Positions 50,801-62,430 of a DNA stretch of 64,000 nucleotides are shown here, one piece after another. A program made the position numbers and the translations under genes. The first letter of the stretch is position 1. Each line of letters opens with the position of its first letter. Source of the stretch: Nicotiana tabacum (Eukaryota > Streptophyta > Magnoliopsida > Solanales > Solanaceae); assembly GCF_000715075.1 (NCBI RefSeq), contig NC_134080.1:37180758-37244757 (forward strand). The letters are read 5' to 3'. Under the pieces are notes generated by a model, which made no database searches, was not told the DNA's origin, and worked only from the letters and a program-made list of their open reading frames with translations.

Positions 50801-51648
50801 CAGAGAATTACCAAAACCATCCTAACAACACATCCACAACTTGACAAAGCATCACAATCATATCAATTACATAAATCTAAATTGATACATGGACATGCGT
50901 TGCACCTATTTGAATCATAACACATAGAAAATACCCTTCAACCCTCCATTATTGGGCTAATCAACCAAGTAGGAACATATTCTTTCTTTAATATTTTCGA
51001 CCTTCAAGGTGGTCTCCTTGACTCAACGATTTCGTCATAATACATTTACGGAAGCGATCTCAGCTCCCAGACTTATCTAACTAGGAGACACGAAAAATAT
51101 TCTTCACGCGCCCATAACTCGGGCTACTCAACAGATCACAATAAGAAACGAATCACTTAACAGTTCATCTACTATCTAGTAGGCTTCTTTGCCACTACCA
51201 AGTCGTACAAATACACCTCGCAACACTAACATACTCATCACGTGGATATCCAACCGCCATTCCGGCTAACAAGGACAATAATGAACATATGAGTTCAAAA
51301 CACTTGCTCACAAAATCAGCACCTCGGTGCTCAAGCCATTGGCAAAGATTTGGCCTCAAGTCCTCCAGACTGGTCTAACTTCAAACTCATAGAGATTACA
51401 CCTCGCCCCTCGATCAGGGAATCAAATCCATCGAGACACATCTGATACTGAGCGCCCGTTGGTGCATATGATCACGCGGAAGGAATTTCAAAAGTTTCTT
51501 TTCAAGCTGATCAAGGACGCACGATAAGAATTCAAGAATGTGAAATTTTCCTAAAGGTTCGGCAGCCTCTCGAGGATAAGTACAGACGTCTACTGATCCG
51601 TGAGACTCTACAAAACCGGCTCATGACTCGCGAGACCAAGTAACCTAG

Positions 51649-51660
51649 GCTCTGACACCA
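51649..51660 (-). other. Primer-binding site of the LARD-like element
   Basis: The - strand reads TGGTGTCAGAGC, one base different from the initiator Met tRNA site TGGTATCAGAGC at 24755-24766, four bases inside the LTR. Confidence 0.75.
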
Positions 51661-51664
51661 ACTC

Positions 51665-54600
51665 TACCACGACCCAAATCCCGGTCGTGATGGCGCCCAT
51701 CACACTACTAGGCAAGCCCGGCCATTATTCAACACTTAACCCAATTTATCAAAAATAGCGGAAAGAAATATCAATTAATCAAGATTAAAGTACTGAAGAA
51801 TTTAACAAAATACACAATATAATCTCACTAGAACCCGATGTCGCGAATCTGAGCCTTTAGAATACAGAATATCATCCTAATACATGGTATATCCAAAGTC
51901 TGATAATGCGGAAATAAAGAGATAGGATAGGAGGGAGAAGATCAATGGCTGCGAATGCCGTGCAGCTACCTCGATACTCCCAGAAGCTGGATCTGCTGAT
52001 CAACTAGATCTACTGAGCCTTAGACTGCCCTGGATCTGCACACAAGGTGCAGGGAGTAAAGTGAGTACTCCGACCCAGCGAGTAATAAAAGTAACTACAT
52101 TCCGAAGATAAGAAAATCCAGTAAATACACAAAGTAAGCTAAAATCCAAATATACAGCAACATATGGAACTAAGCAGCTAAACAACAGTATAAATAGAAA
52201 TACATGAATGCAATGCAATGCATATGATGGTGCATTCCAGTACCCACTGCTTTCAAGTATATCACACAGTGTCATTGTTACAACTGTTTCAAGTATATCA
52301 CACAGTGTCATTGTTACCACTGTTTCAAGTCACTTTATAATCAGTCCAGAAAATAATATAATAAGCCCCTTGGGCATTTACAAAACAGAAGTTCCCAGCC
52401 CGGAATACATTTAAAAATATCATTTAAGTTTTCAACACTTAGAATTATGGCTGAGTTTGCAAAACAACATTTAAAACCTTGGACTGAAATTAAATGATAT
52501 GCAAATCATGCTACGCAGTAATATCAATCCTCGAAGGATTTTACAAATTGGCACAAGGCCGCAAACATGGCATCAAGCCCCGTAATATCAATGAAGTATG
52601 TGTATCAATCACCAGTATAGTATAAACATCACACGGGATGGACCAAGTCACAATCCCCAATAGTATCCGACCCTGCACTCGCCATGGAGTGCGTGTCACA
52701 CCTCAATATAGCGTTACGATGTGAAAGTCCGGGGTTTCAAACCCTCAGAACAGCATTTACATCTATTACTCACCTCAAGACGGCCAAAAGTCTACTCCGC
52801 GATGCCCTTTCCTTTCGAATCGACCTCCTTGCGCGTCGAATCTTTCCAAAACCACAAGGAATATATTACAATAGGCTAAGGGAATATAACTCAATTGAAA
52901 AGACACGAAAAATATCGAAAATCACGAAATTTGCAAAACCCGAGCCTCGGGCCCACTTCTCGAAAAATTATGAAAGTCACATTACCGGATTCCTCGTCTC
53001 ACCACGAGTCCGTACATATAAAATTTACCAAAATCGGAGTTCAAATGACCCCTCAAATCTTCATTTTATAATTTCAATCTCAAGCCCTAATTTCTTATAA
53101 TTTGGCTATGTTTTCGTAGATTTCAAGGATGATTCTTCAATAAAATCAAGTATTTAACTCATAAAACTTACCTCCAATCGATCTCAATTGAAACTCCCTT
53201 CAATCCCCGTCCAAAAGCTCTCAAAATGACTGAAAATGATGGAAAAATAACCCAAAATCGGATATAAACTCACTGCCTAGATATTTTGCAATTACTGTTC
53301 ACCCGCGCGGTACTATTCACGCGCGGGTTACTGTTCACTGCTGCTAAAAAAATGCACCAGCAGCCAATTTAAATTGCAGCACAACCATTTTTCACTAAAA
53401 TGGCTCTAACTCCATCATACGAACTCGGAATTAGACGATTCTCGTTCCTATGAGTCACAAATAATAATACGAACACAACCCTTCAATCAAAACTCAATTC
53501 GGAGCTCATTTGCCCAGTGCGATATCCATTTCGCTCGTTAAACAATTACTCATGTTTCGCGTCAAAAACCTAATCGCGACTTGATGAAATTAGACCAAAA
53601 TTTTCAGATCAGTCCTATAATTCATTATCAAAATTCCGGAAGTCTCGGAATCAAATTTAGATCTCTAGAATTAAAAATGAACCTTTAGATCATTACATTT
53701 ATGCTCAAAACGGCAAAAATCTTCCAAAACCTCTTCCAAAATTTGTCCGAGCCTCATGGGATCCCAACAAAGTATACTAACAATTCCCATAATATGACAC
53801 AAACTTAGTTGTTCCTTCGAATCACCAAAAACAACGCAAAAATACTAAATTCACCACGGATTCAAGCCTATGAACTTTGAAACTTTAAATTTTCACATCC
53901 GATTTCGAAACACGTCAAAACTAGTCCGAATGATCTCACATTTTGCAGACAAGTCCAAAATGACATAACGGAGCTACAACAACTCTCGGAATTCCATTCC
54001 GAGCCTCGGATCAAAATCTTACCTATCAACCGGAATTCGCCAAAATACTAACTTTGCCGATTCAAGCTTAATTCTACACTGGTCATCACAAAAATATTCC
54101 GGACACACTCCTAAGTCCCAAATCACCTTACAAAGCTATCCGAACCATAAAATTCGCATTTCGAGCGCTCTAACACATAAGTCAATATCCGGTTGACTTT
54201 TCCAACTTAAGCTTCCCTAAAAGAGACTAAGTGTCTCAAACCTTACCAAAATCATTCAGGAATGACGTCAAATTTTGCACACAAGTCACATTTGACATTA
54301 CGGACTTGCCCCAACTTTCGGAATCGCATTCCGAGCCCGATATCAAAATTTCCACTTCCGATCGAATTTTCTCAAAAACCTTCAAATTTCTATATTTAGC
54401 CAAACGGCTCCAAAATGACCTACGGACCTCCGAATTCACTTCCGATCGCGCTCCCAAATCCAGCATCACCATACGGAGCTACTCCATGTCTCAGAATTCC
54501 AAACGGACATCAATAACACTGAAATGCATTTTAAGTCAAACTGATGCAATTTCTTCTAAAATGCTATCTTCCACAATAGGCGCCAAAACGCTCCCGGTTT

Positions 54601-54885
54601 ATCCAAAACCCGATCCGGGCATACGCCCAAGTACGAAATCATCATACGAACCTGCTGGAACCTTCGGATCCCAATTCCGAGGTCTTTTACTCAAAATTCC
54701 AATCCTAGTTCATTTCTTCAATTTAAGCTTTCAAAATGAGAATTTCCATTTAGATTTGACTCCAAACTTCCTGAATTTTAATTCTGACCATACACTCAAG
54801 TCAATATACCTGAGATGAAGCTGCTCATGGCCTCAAACTGCTGAATGCCATGCCGGAGCTCAAAACGACCGATCGGGTCGTTACA
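51665..54885 (-). repeat. 5' LTR of the LARD-like element
   Basis: 3,221 bp. The start has mutated to TACCACGACCC. About 286 bases are missing relative to the other LTR. The gap begins after gtacccactgc near 52250 and removes the conserved block and most 36-bp repeat copies. Confidence 0.9.
53170..53345 (-). promoter_or_regulatory. LTR promoter module (partner copy)
   Basis: Same layout as 46151-46325: GC words 53291-53345, TATA 53262-53268, donor GT at 53171-53170. Being in the 5' LTR, this copy would start the element's RNA. Confidence 0.6.
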
Positions 54886-54890
54886 ATACG

Positions 54891-56935
54891 GGACATACTG
54901 GTTTAACAATACATAACTCCAGATTAATATACAGGAAACTAAATATTAAATTATTTAATTCCAGTAAATAGTTCTAGATACCAAGTTTCCACTATTTTCT
55001 CCTTCTCCATTATAATATACTGGCTTATATAGCATTTCCAGCATATTTTATAGGGATTAACCAAAATTGAACTAATTTAGGGTAAAAACTTCTGGATTTT
55101 TCACGTCCAGTATTTAATACTAGACATTATGTTTGAACAATATATACCTCCAGTGTAATATACAGGAAATAAAATATAAAATTATTTAATTTCAGTAAAT
55201 TGTTCTAGATACCAAGTTTCCACTATTTTTCACTTCTCCGTTATAATATATTGTCTTATATCCCTTCATAAGTAGCTTTTCAGCATATTTTATATGGAGT
55301 AACCAAAATTGTTCAAATTTAGCGTAAAAAATTCTGGATTTTTCATATCCGGTATTACATATGGGACATAGTGGTTTAACAATATATAACACCAATGTAA
55401 TATACAAGAAACAAAAATATTAAATTATTTAATTCCAGTAAATTATTCTAGATACCAAGTTTTCATTATTTTCCGCATCTCCATTATAATATACTGGCTT
55501 ATATCCGTTCATAAGTGGCATTTCCATTTTTTTTAGGGAGTAACCAAAATTGGACTAATTTAGGGTAAAAAATTCTGGATTTTTCATCGCCAGTATTAAA
55601 TACTGGGCATTATGGTTTAACAATATATACCTCCAGTGTAATATACAGGAAAGAAAATATTAAATTATTTAACTCCAATAAATTGTTGTAGATACCAAGT
55701 TTCCACAATTTTTCACTTCTCCATTATAATATACTGGCTTATATCCCTTCATAAGTAACATTTCCAACATATTTTATAAGGAGTAACCAAAATTGGTCAA
55801 ATTTAGCATAAAAAATTCTAGATTTTTGGCGTCCAGTAGTACATACGGGACATACTGGTTTAACAATACATAACTCCAGTGTAATATACAGAAAGCTAAA
55901 TATTAAATTATTTAATTCCAGTAAATTGTTCTAGATACCAAGTTTTCACTATTTTCCACTTCTCCATTATAATATACTGATTTCCAGCATATTTTATATG
56001 GATTAACCAAAATTGAACTAATTTAGGGTAAAAACTTCTGGATTTTTCACGTCCAGTGTTTAATACTGGACATTATGTTTGAACAATATATACCTCCAGA
56101 GTAATATACAGGAAATAAAATATAAAATTATTTAATTTTAGTAAATTGTTTTAGATACCAAGTTTCCACTATTTTCCACTTCTCCATTATAATATACTGT
56201 CTTATATCCCTTCATAAGTAGCATTTTCAGCATATTTTATATGGAGTAACCAAAATTGTTCCAATTTAGCGTAAACAATTCCGGATTTTTCATGTCAGGT
56301 ATTACATACAGGACATAGTGGTTTAACAATATATAACGCCAATGTAATATACATGAAACAAAATATTAAATTATTTAATTCCAGTAAATTATTCTAGATA
56401 CCAAGTTTTCACTATTTTCCACTTCTCCATTATAATATACTGGCTTATATCCCTTCATAAGTAGCATTTCCAGCATATTTTATATGGAGTAACCAAAATT
56501 GGACTAATTTAGGGTAAAAAATTCTGGATTTTTCATCGCCAGTATTAAATACTGGACATTATGGTTTAACAATATATACCTCCAGTGTAATATATAGGAA
56601 ACAAAATATTAAATTATTTAATTCCAATAAATTGTTCTAGATACCAAGTTTTCACTATTTTTCACTTCTCCATTATAATATACTGGCTTATATCCCTTCA
56701 TAAGTAACATTTCCAGCATATTTTATAGGGAGTAGCCAAAATTGGTCAAATTTACATAAAGAATTCTGGATTTTTGACGTCCAGTATTAAATACTGGACA
56801 TTATGTTAGAACAATATATACCTCTAGTGTAATATACAGAAACAAAATATTAAATTATTTAATTCCAGTAAATTATTCTAGATACCAAGTTTCTACTATT
56901 TTCCACTTCTCCATTATAATATACTAGCTTATATC
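54891..56935. repeat. MULE 3' array, block 2
   Basis: Continues block 1 exactly across the element at 44360-54885, with atacg repeated at 44355-44359 and 54886-54890. Landmarks near 55007, 55238 and 55481 keep the 231/243-base spacing. It ends at atatc (56931-56935), the next target site. Confidence 0.9.
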
Positions 56936-58706
56936 TGTCACGACCCTAAACTCGGACCCAATCGTGATGGCGCCTCTCGTGAAGACAAGACCAACCGACA
57001 CTTCCAATTTTTCGATTCATTAACAATTAAGCATTTAGAAACAGTCGAAAACATGATAAAATAATCCAAAGTAGCAGATAATATCATAAATACGCGGAAG
57101 AACAACTCAACACATCCCGATACTGGGGTGTCACTAGTCATGAGTGTCTACAAGTTCTAATACAAGTCTGAGAAGTCTATAAACTATTACAAACTGTCTG
57201 ATATAGAGATATAAATGATAAAGAGGGAGAAACACGGGGCTGCGGACGTCAAGAAGCTACCTCGTGGACTCCAATATCTGTCGGGAGCTCTCAACTCTCA
57301 CTGGCAGGATCCGCAACGCCTGAATCTGCACATAGGGGTGTAGGGAGTAAAGTGAGTACTCCAACTCAGTGAGTAACAAATGTAAATAAAGACTGAAAGC
57401 AAGAAAACACGTAAGGCACAAGACATTCTATAATGAAGTAGTAGAAATTATTTAAAAACAATAAACAGTTAAAAGATAAATAAAATCCTTTTTCAACAAG
57501 TAAGCAGATAGTTGACAGACAATTAAGGAAAAATAAACACGTAAAGGTTTGCCCCTCGGGCACAGTATTAACAAATCCGCCCCTCGGGCAACATCTCAAA
57601 ACAGTACCAGCCCCTCAGGCAATAACATAGAACAATACCAGCTCCTCGGGCTCAATCTCACATCACAATGGGTACCCGCGCTCACTGGGGGTGTACAGAC
57701 TCCTGGAGGGGCCCCTTACGGCCCAAGCACAATATCAAACCACCTCGTGGCATCATCACTAGGCCATCGGTCTCATATCAATCAAGCCACCTCGTGGCAT
57801 ACATATCTCAGGCTCTCGGCCTCATAATCAATATCAAATGTTTCCTCACAACATAGGCCATCGGGCTTACTCAGTCAAAATCCTCACAAGCCACTTGGGC
57901 AGTAGAAAAACAGTGTTTCTCAGCCCAAACATCATTTAAAAAATATCATTTAAGTATTAAAACGGAGTAACATGGCTGAATACAAAAATAGTGTAATATA
58001 ACATGACTGAGTTCAAGTATAATGCCAAAACAGTGAGGAAATACCAGTAAAAATCCCCGAAAGGTTCAAATAGTTGGCACAAAGCCCAAATATGGCATTT
58101 AGCCCAAATAATGACGATAACAAATAGATTTCAGTCAAATACACGGTAAAATCATCAGTCGGGACGGACCAAGTCACAATCCCCAATAGTGCACGACCCC
58201 ACGCTCGTCATCAAGTGTGTGCCTCACCTCAATATAGTACTACGATGTGCAATCCGGGGTTTCAAACCCTCAGAACATCATTTACAATCATTACTCACCT
58301 CGAACCGGTCAAATCTCTAGCTCGCGATGCCTTTGCCCCTCGAATCGGCCTCCACTTGCGTCGAATCTATCCAATATCAGAACGAGGACGTCAAAATATG
58401 CTAAGGGAACGAAGCCTAAGCGAAAACAATTAATAAATGGTACAAATCCCGAAATTACCAAAACCCGTCCCCCGGGCCCACTTCTCGGAATTTAATAATT
58501 TTTACATCAATAGATTCCTTATGTCCCCACGAGTTCATACATATCAAAAGTTCATAAATCTGACCCCAAATGGTCCTTCAAATCCACAATTAAAGGCCCA
58601 AGTTTCCATGCCCTAGTTTCCCCAATCTTAACCTTTAATTTCCATAATTTCTAGCTCTAACCCATGAAATAATAGCATAGGATCGAGTTTTAGGTCCAAA
58701 TCCCTT

Positions 58707-59163
58707 ACCTCAATGAAATTCCCTTGAAATCTCTCTTCCACATCGTCCAAAAAGCTCCCAAGCTGAGATAAAAATGGTGAAATTAGCTAAAATTCGTGAA
58801 GGCCACAATTTATACTTTTTGCCCTGGCATTTTCGCATCTGCGACACAATACCCGCTTCTGCGGTACCGCATATGTGGTTATTTTCTCCGCTTCTGCGGA
58901 AATCACTTAACTCACTATTTTTCACATCTGCGATTTCTCATCCGCATCTGCGACATCGCAGATGCAGTCCATCTCACCGCTTCTGCAGTTCTTCACTTAA
59001 ATGGCCTAATCCGCATCTGCGCTCAACTCTCCGCACCTGCGCCCTCGTAGGTGCGATCACACTACCGCATCTGCGGTTCCTGGCGATTCTTCCAAAACCC
59101 ACTTCTGCGGCTCTTCTTCCACACGTGCGGCGTCGCACCTGCGATCCCCAATCCGCAGGTGTA
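58707..59163 (-). promoter_or_regulatory. LTR promoter module: CCGCATCTGCG words, TATA, splice donor
   Basis: Many words such as ttcgcatctgcgac and accgcatctgcggtt at 58832-59163. AAGTATAAATT lies at 58807-58817 on the - strand, and donor TTGAG|GTAAGG has its GT at 58708-58707. The flanks match the chromovirus LTRs while the words do not. Confidence 0.65.
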
Positions 59164-59441
59164 GAAATACCAGAAGTAGCTGAGATTCTACAACTTCACA
59201 AGTCTCAAACTTCTCCGTCAACCATCTGAAATCACCCCGAGGCCCCCGAGACCTCAACCAAAAGAACAAACATATCCCAATACCTTATTCAAACTTGTTC
59301 CAATCGTCAAAACACCTCAAACAACATCGGATCAACAAAAACACATCGGATTCAAGCCAAATTTTCCTAAAATCTTCCAAATTACGTTTTCGATCAAAAA
59401 CCCAACCAAACCAAGTCCAAAATGACCTGAAATTTTGCATA

Positions 59442-62003
59442 TGTCACGACCCAAAATCCACTAAGGGTAGTGATGGCGCCCAACACTGTTGTCAAGCAAG
59501 CCAACACGGAAGTATTAGTAAATTCTTATTTTACTTACCCAAATTGGTTACAACATTTCTTAATTTGCAATTAAAACAGGTGATGATAAGCAATATTTAA
59601 TAATAATTATATAACCCAAAAGAACTATCTACTAATATGTGTGCCAAGACCTGATGTCATAAGTAGTGGGCAACTAGTAGAATGTACAAAAGAATAATAC
59701 TATCCTACTATCCGGGATAGAAAAGATAGCAAAAGTAAAGAAAGACCCCATCAAGCTGCTGAACGGCACCGGAAGGGAGCAACTCACCATGGAAGTCTCG
59801 GTCTACGAATCAGGGAAACCCACCAGTCTGATAGCCAGATATACCTGCCTCAGATCTTGTACAATTAAGTACAGAAGTGTAGTATGATTACATAAACAAT
59901 ATGTACCCCGTAAGTATCCCGTTTAATCTCAAAGAAGTAGAGACGAGAGGTCGACTTGATACTTACTACGGTCAAATAATACAATGAAGTGTTACACTAA
60001 GCATGGAAAACACAAATAATCAACAGTTTGTTGCAAGAGGTAATATGTCATGTTCTTAACAATTTTACAATTAGCCATTTGCATTTCAAATATTTAGCCG
60101 GTCAAGTTATGGATAAGATTTCACATAGATATCATGCGCACACTATGCCAAGGTCGACGGCCCGATCCAATAGAAAATAAATTGTGCACTGCCAGAGGGT
60201 CGAATGGCGCGAACCATAGATGCATATATTTATACCGAGGCAATCGGCCCGATCCACAAATATCAAATAATATCAAGGACACACACGAAGGCGCATTTAT
60301 ATTCAAATAAATTTATACAAGGGTTCAACAAGTATATATGCTCACTTATATCCCTTTCCAAGCCTCTAGCATATCCTAAGTGATCACATTAGCAAGAAAA
60401 TATAGAGACATTCACAAATATAACATGATGTGGGTCCTAGGCTACCCAGACAATTAACATAATAGTAGCTACACATGGACTCTCATCACCTCGTGCGTAC
60501 GTAGCCCCCACATTTAGTAGCAAATTACTCAATTATTACACCTATGGGGACAATTCCCTCTTACAAGGTTAGAAAGGAGACTTACCTCGCTCCAAAGTAT
60601 ACTTCCAATGCCAAGCACGAGCCCAAACCCTCAATTTGGAACCTAACGATCCAAAACTAGTTAAATGAGGTAGGAACTAATCAATATAAGCACACAAGAT
60701 CGTATTCTAGCTATTTAAGCAATTTCCCAATCCTTAACACGAGTTTCCTAAAATCCGACCCCGGGCCCACATGCCCGGATTTCGAAATTTTTCGAATGAA
60801 GCTGTTCTCTATAACCTAAGGATCAATAATATATGATTTCTAATTCATTTCATAACCAATGTTGTGGTAAAATCTAAGTTTTATTAAAACCCTAGGTCTA
60901 GATCTAACCCCGTGATTTTACCTTAATCCTAGTGTTTAATCTACCTAAAACACAAGTGTTAAACTAAGAATAGGTGGGGTAAGCTTACCTCAAGATGCCA
61001 AGTAGAAGCCCTTTTCCAAAACTCCCAAAATCGCCAATGGAGGAGTGAAAAGTGTCAAAAATGACTTAGAACCCGTATTAAATGAAGCTCACTGCTTCTG
61101 CGATTTCCGCTTCTGCAGTCAGGGGACCACATCTGAGAGAAAGGACCGCTTCTGCGAAATGGGCTGGGACAACTTCTGTGGTCTTAAGGCCGCGTCTGCG
61201 GAGCCGCTTCTGCAGTTTGGCCTGGCCTTTCCTGGACCGCATCTGCAGTCTCGCATCTGCGGTCCACCAACCACAAGTGCGGTTATGACAGAAGCAGCAG
61301 CTTCAACACTTCTCAAAAATTTCAACTTCACTCGAGCCTCATCCGATTGACATTCGGGGCTCCCGGGCACCACCCGAACATACTGACAAATCTAAAATCA
61401 TGAGATGGACCTACTCAAACCTTCGGAACACCCGAAACAACGCTAAATCTAAGAATCACCCCCTAAAACCAAATGAATCAAACTTATGAACTGGAAGTTC
61501 TTAATTTTCCTATAACGAGCCAAAATACCCTAAAACTACTCAGATTGACACCAAATTTTGCAGGTAAGTCTTAAATGATATTTCGGACCTGTACCGCGCT
61601 TCGGAACCAAATACGAGCTCGATACCTATGAAATCAATCATTAATTAGTTTCTTTAAATCCTTAGAATTTCAGTTTAACAATTTCTAATAAAAAATTCAT
61701 TACTCGGGCTAGGGACCTCGAAATTCGATTTCGGGCATACGCTCAGGTCCCATATTTTTCTACGGACCCTCCGGGACCATCAAATCACGAATCCGGGTTC
61801 GTTTGCTCAAAATGTTGACCAAAGTCAAACTTAGCCCTTTTTAAGAAAATTCTAAGGAATCAAATGGGTATATTTCACTCCAAACTCTTCCAAATCCCGA
61901 ACCAACCGTCCCCGCAAGTCGTAAATTAGCTAAAGCAAGCGCGGGAAGTTTTATTTAAGGGAATGGGGTTCTAAAAGGCAAAGCGACCAGTCGGGTCGTT
62001 ACA
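59442..62003 (-). mobile_element. Nested solo LTR (2.56 kb), second family
   Basis: Starts TGTCACGACCC and ends GGGTCGTTACA. The flanks gcata (59437-59441) and gcaca (62004-62008) differ by one base. The host LTR phrase attttgcacacac is restored when it is removed. It belongs to a different LTR family from its host but has the same end sequence and promoter layout. Confidence 0.85.
60987..61300 (-). promoter_or_regulatory. LTR promoter module: CCGCTTCTGCGG words, weak TATA, splice donor
   Basis: Words such as accgcttctgcgaa and accgcatctgcagtc at 61093-61300. A weak TTTAATAC lies at about 61077-61082. Donor CTTGAG|GTAAGC has its GT at 60988-60987. Confidence 0.5.
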
Positions 62004-62430
62004 GCACACACCTCCCAAATCACACAATGGAACTACTGCAACTTTCGGAATTCCATTATGACCCCTATATCAAAATCTTGCCTACCAACCGGAAATCGCC
62101 AAAATATCAACTTCGCCAATTCAGGCCTTAATCTACTACGAACCTCCAAAATTCCTTCTGATCATGCTCCTAACACAAATTACCTCCTGAAGCTAACCAA
62201 ACCATCGAAATTCACATCCGAGCCCTCTAACACCTAAGTCAACATCCGATTAACTTTTCCAACTTAAGCTTTCTTAAAAGAGACTAAGTGTCTCAAATTA
62301 CCAAAACCATTCCGGATTCGGTCCGACCAACCGGATAGCACATAACACGGATAAACAAGGCATAAAAAAGCAGAAATGGGGAAAATGGAGCGATAACTCA
62401 TGAGACGACTGGCCGGGTCGTCACAATATC

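Larger units (their letters stand above)
47867..51664 (-). other. Non-coding interior of the LARD-like element
   Basis: 3.8 kb with only short frames on both strands and no recognisable domain. The end next to 47867 keeps the phrase cgttcgtcctcgaacg, which is also present beside the chromovirus 3' LTR (18730-18745). Nothing else identified. Confidence 0.65.
44360..54885 (-). mobile_element. Non-coding LTR element (LARD-like)
   Basis: 10,526 bp with an exact target duplication atacg (44355-44359 and 54886-54890). LTRs are 44360-47866 and 51665-54885. A primer site of Met-tRNA type (TGGTGTCAGAGC, one base off) lies at 51649-51660, and a polypurine tract TAAGTGGGGGAGAT lies next to 47867. The 3.8-kb interior has no gag or pol motifs. 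It shares LTR ends and layout with the chromovirus family, which may have supplied proteins in trans. That relationship is inferred. The few LTR mismatches suggest it is younger than the element at 1014-14898. Confidence 0.85.
56936..62425 (-). mobile_element. Tekay-like solo LTR containing another solo LTR
   Basis: Flanked by atatc at 56931-56935 and 62426-62430 (exact). It starts TGTCACGACCC and ends GGGTCGTCACA. Without the nested insertion its length is about 2.9 kb, equal to the chromovirus LTRs at 15803 and 24770, with which it aligns on both sides of its promoter cluster. It has the conserved block at about 57685-57730 and a promoter module at 58707-59163. Confidence 0.85.

Noticed and set aside
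54231..54818. 195-residue + strand frame, and its 149-residue partner at 47212-47661
   Set aside because: Present twice only because it lies in both LTRs of one element and runs against element sense; no domain recognised.
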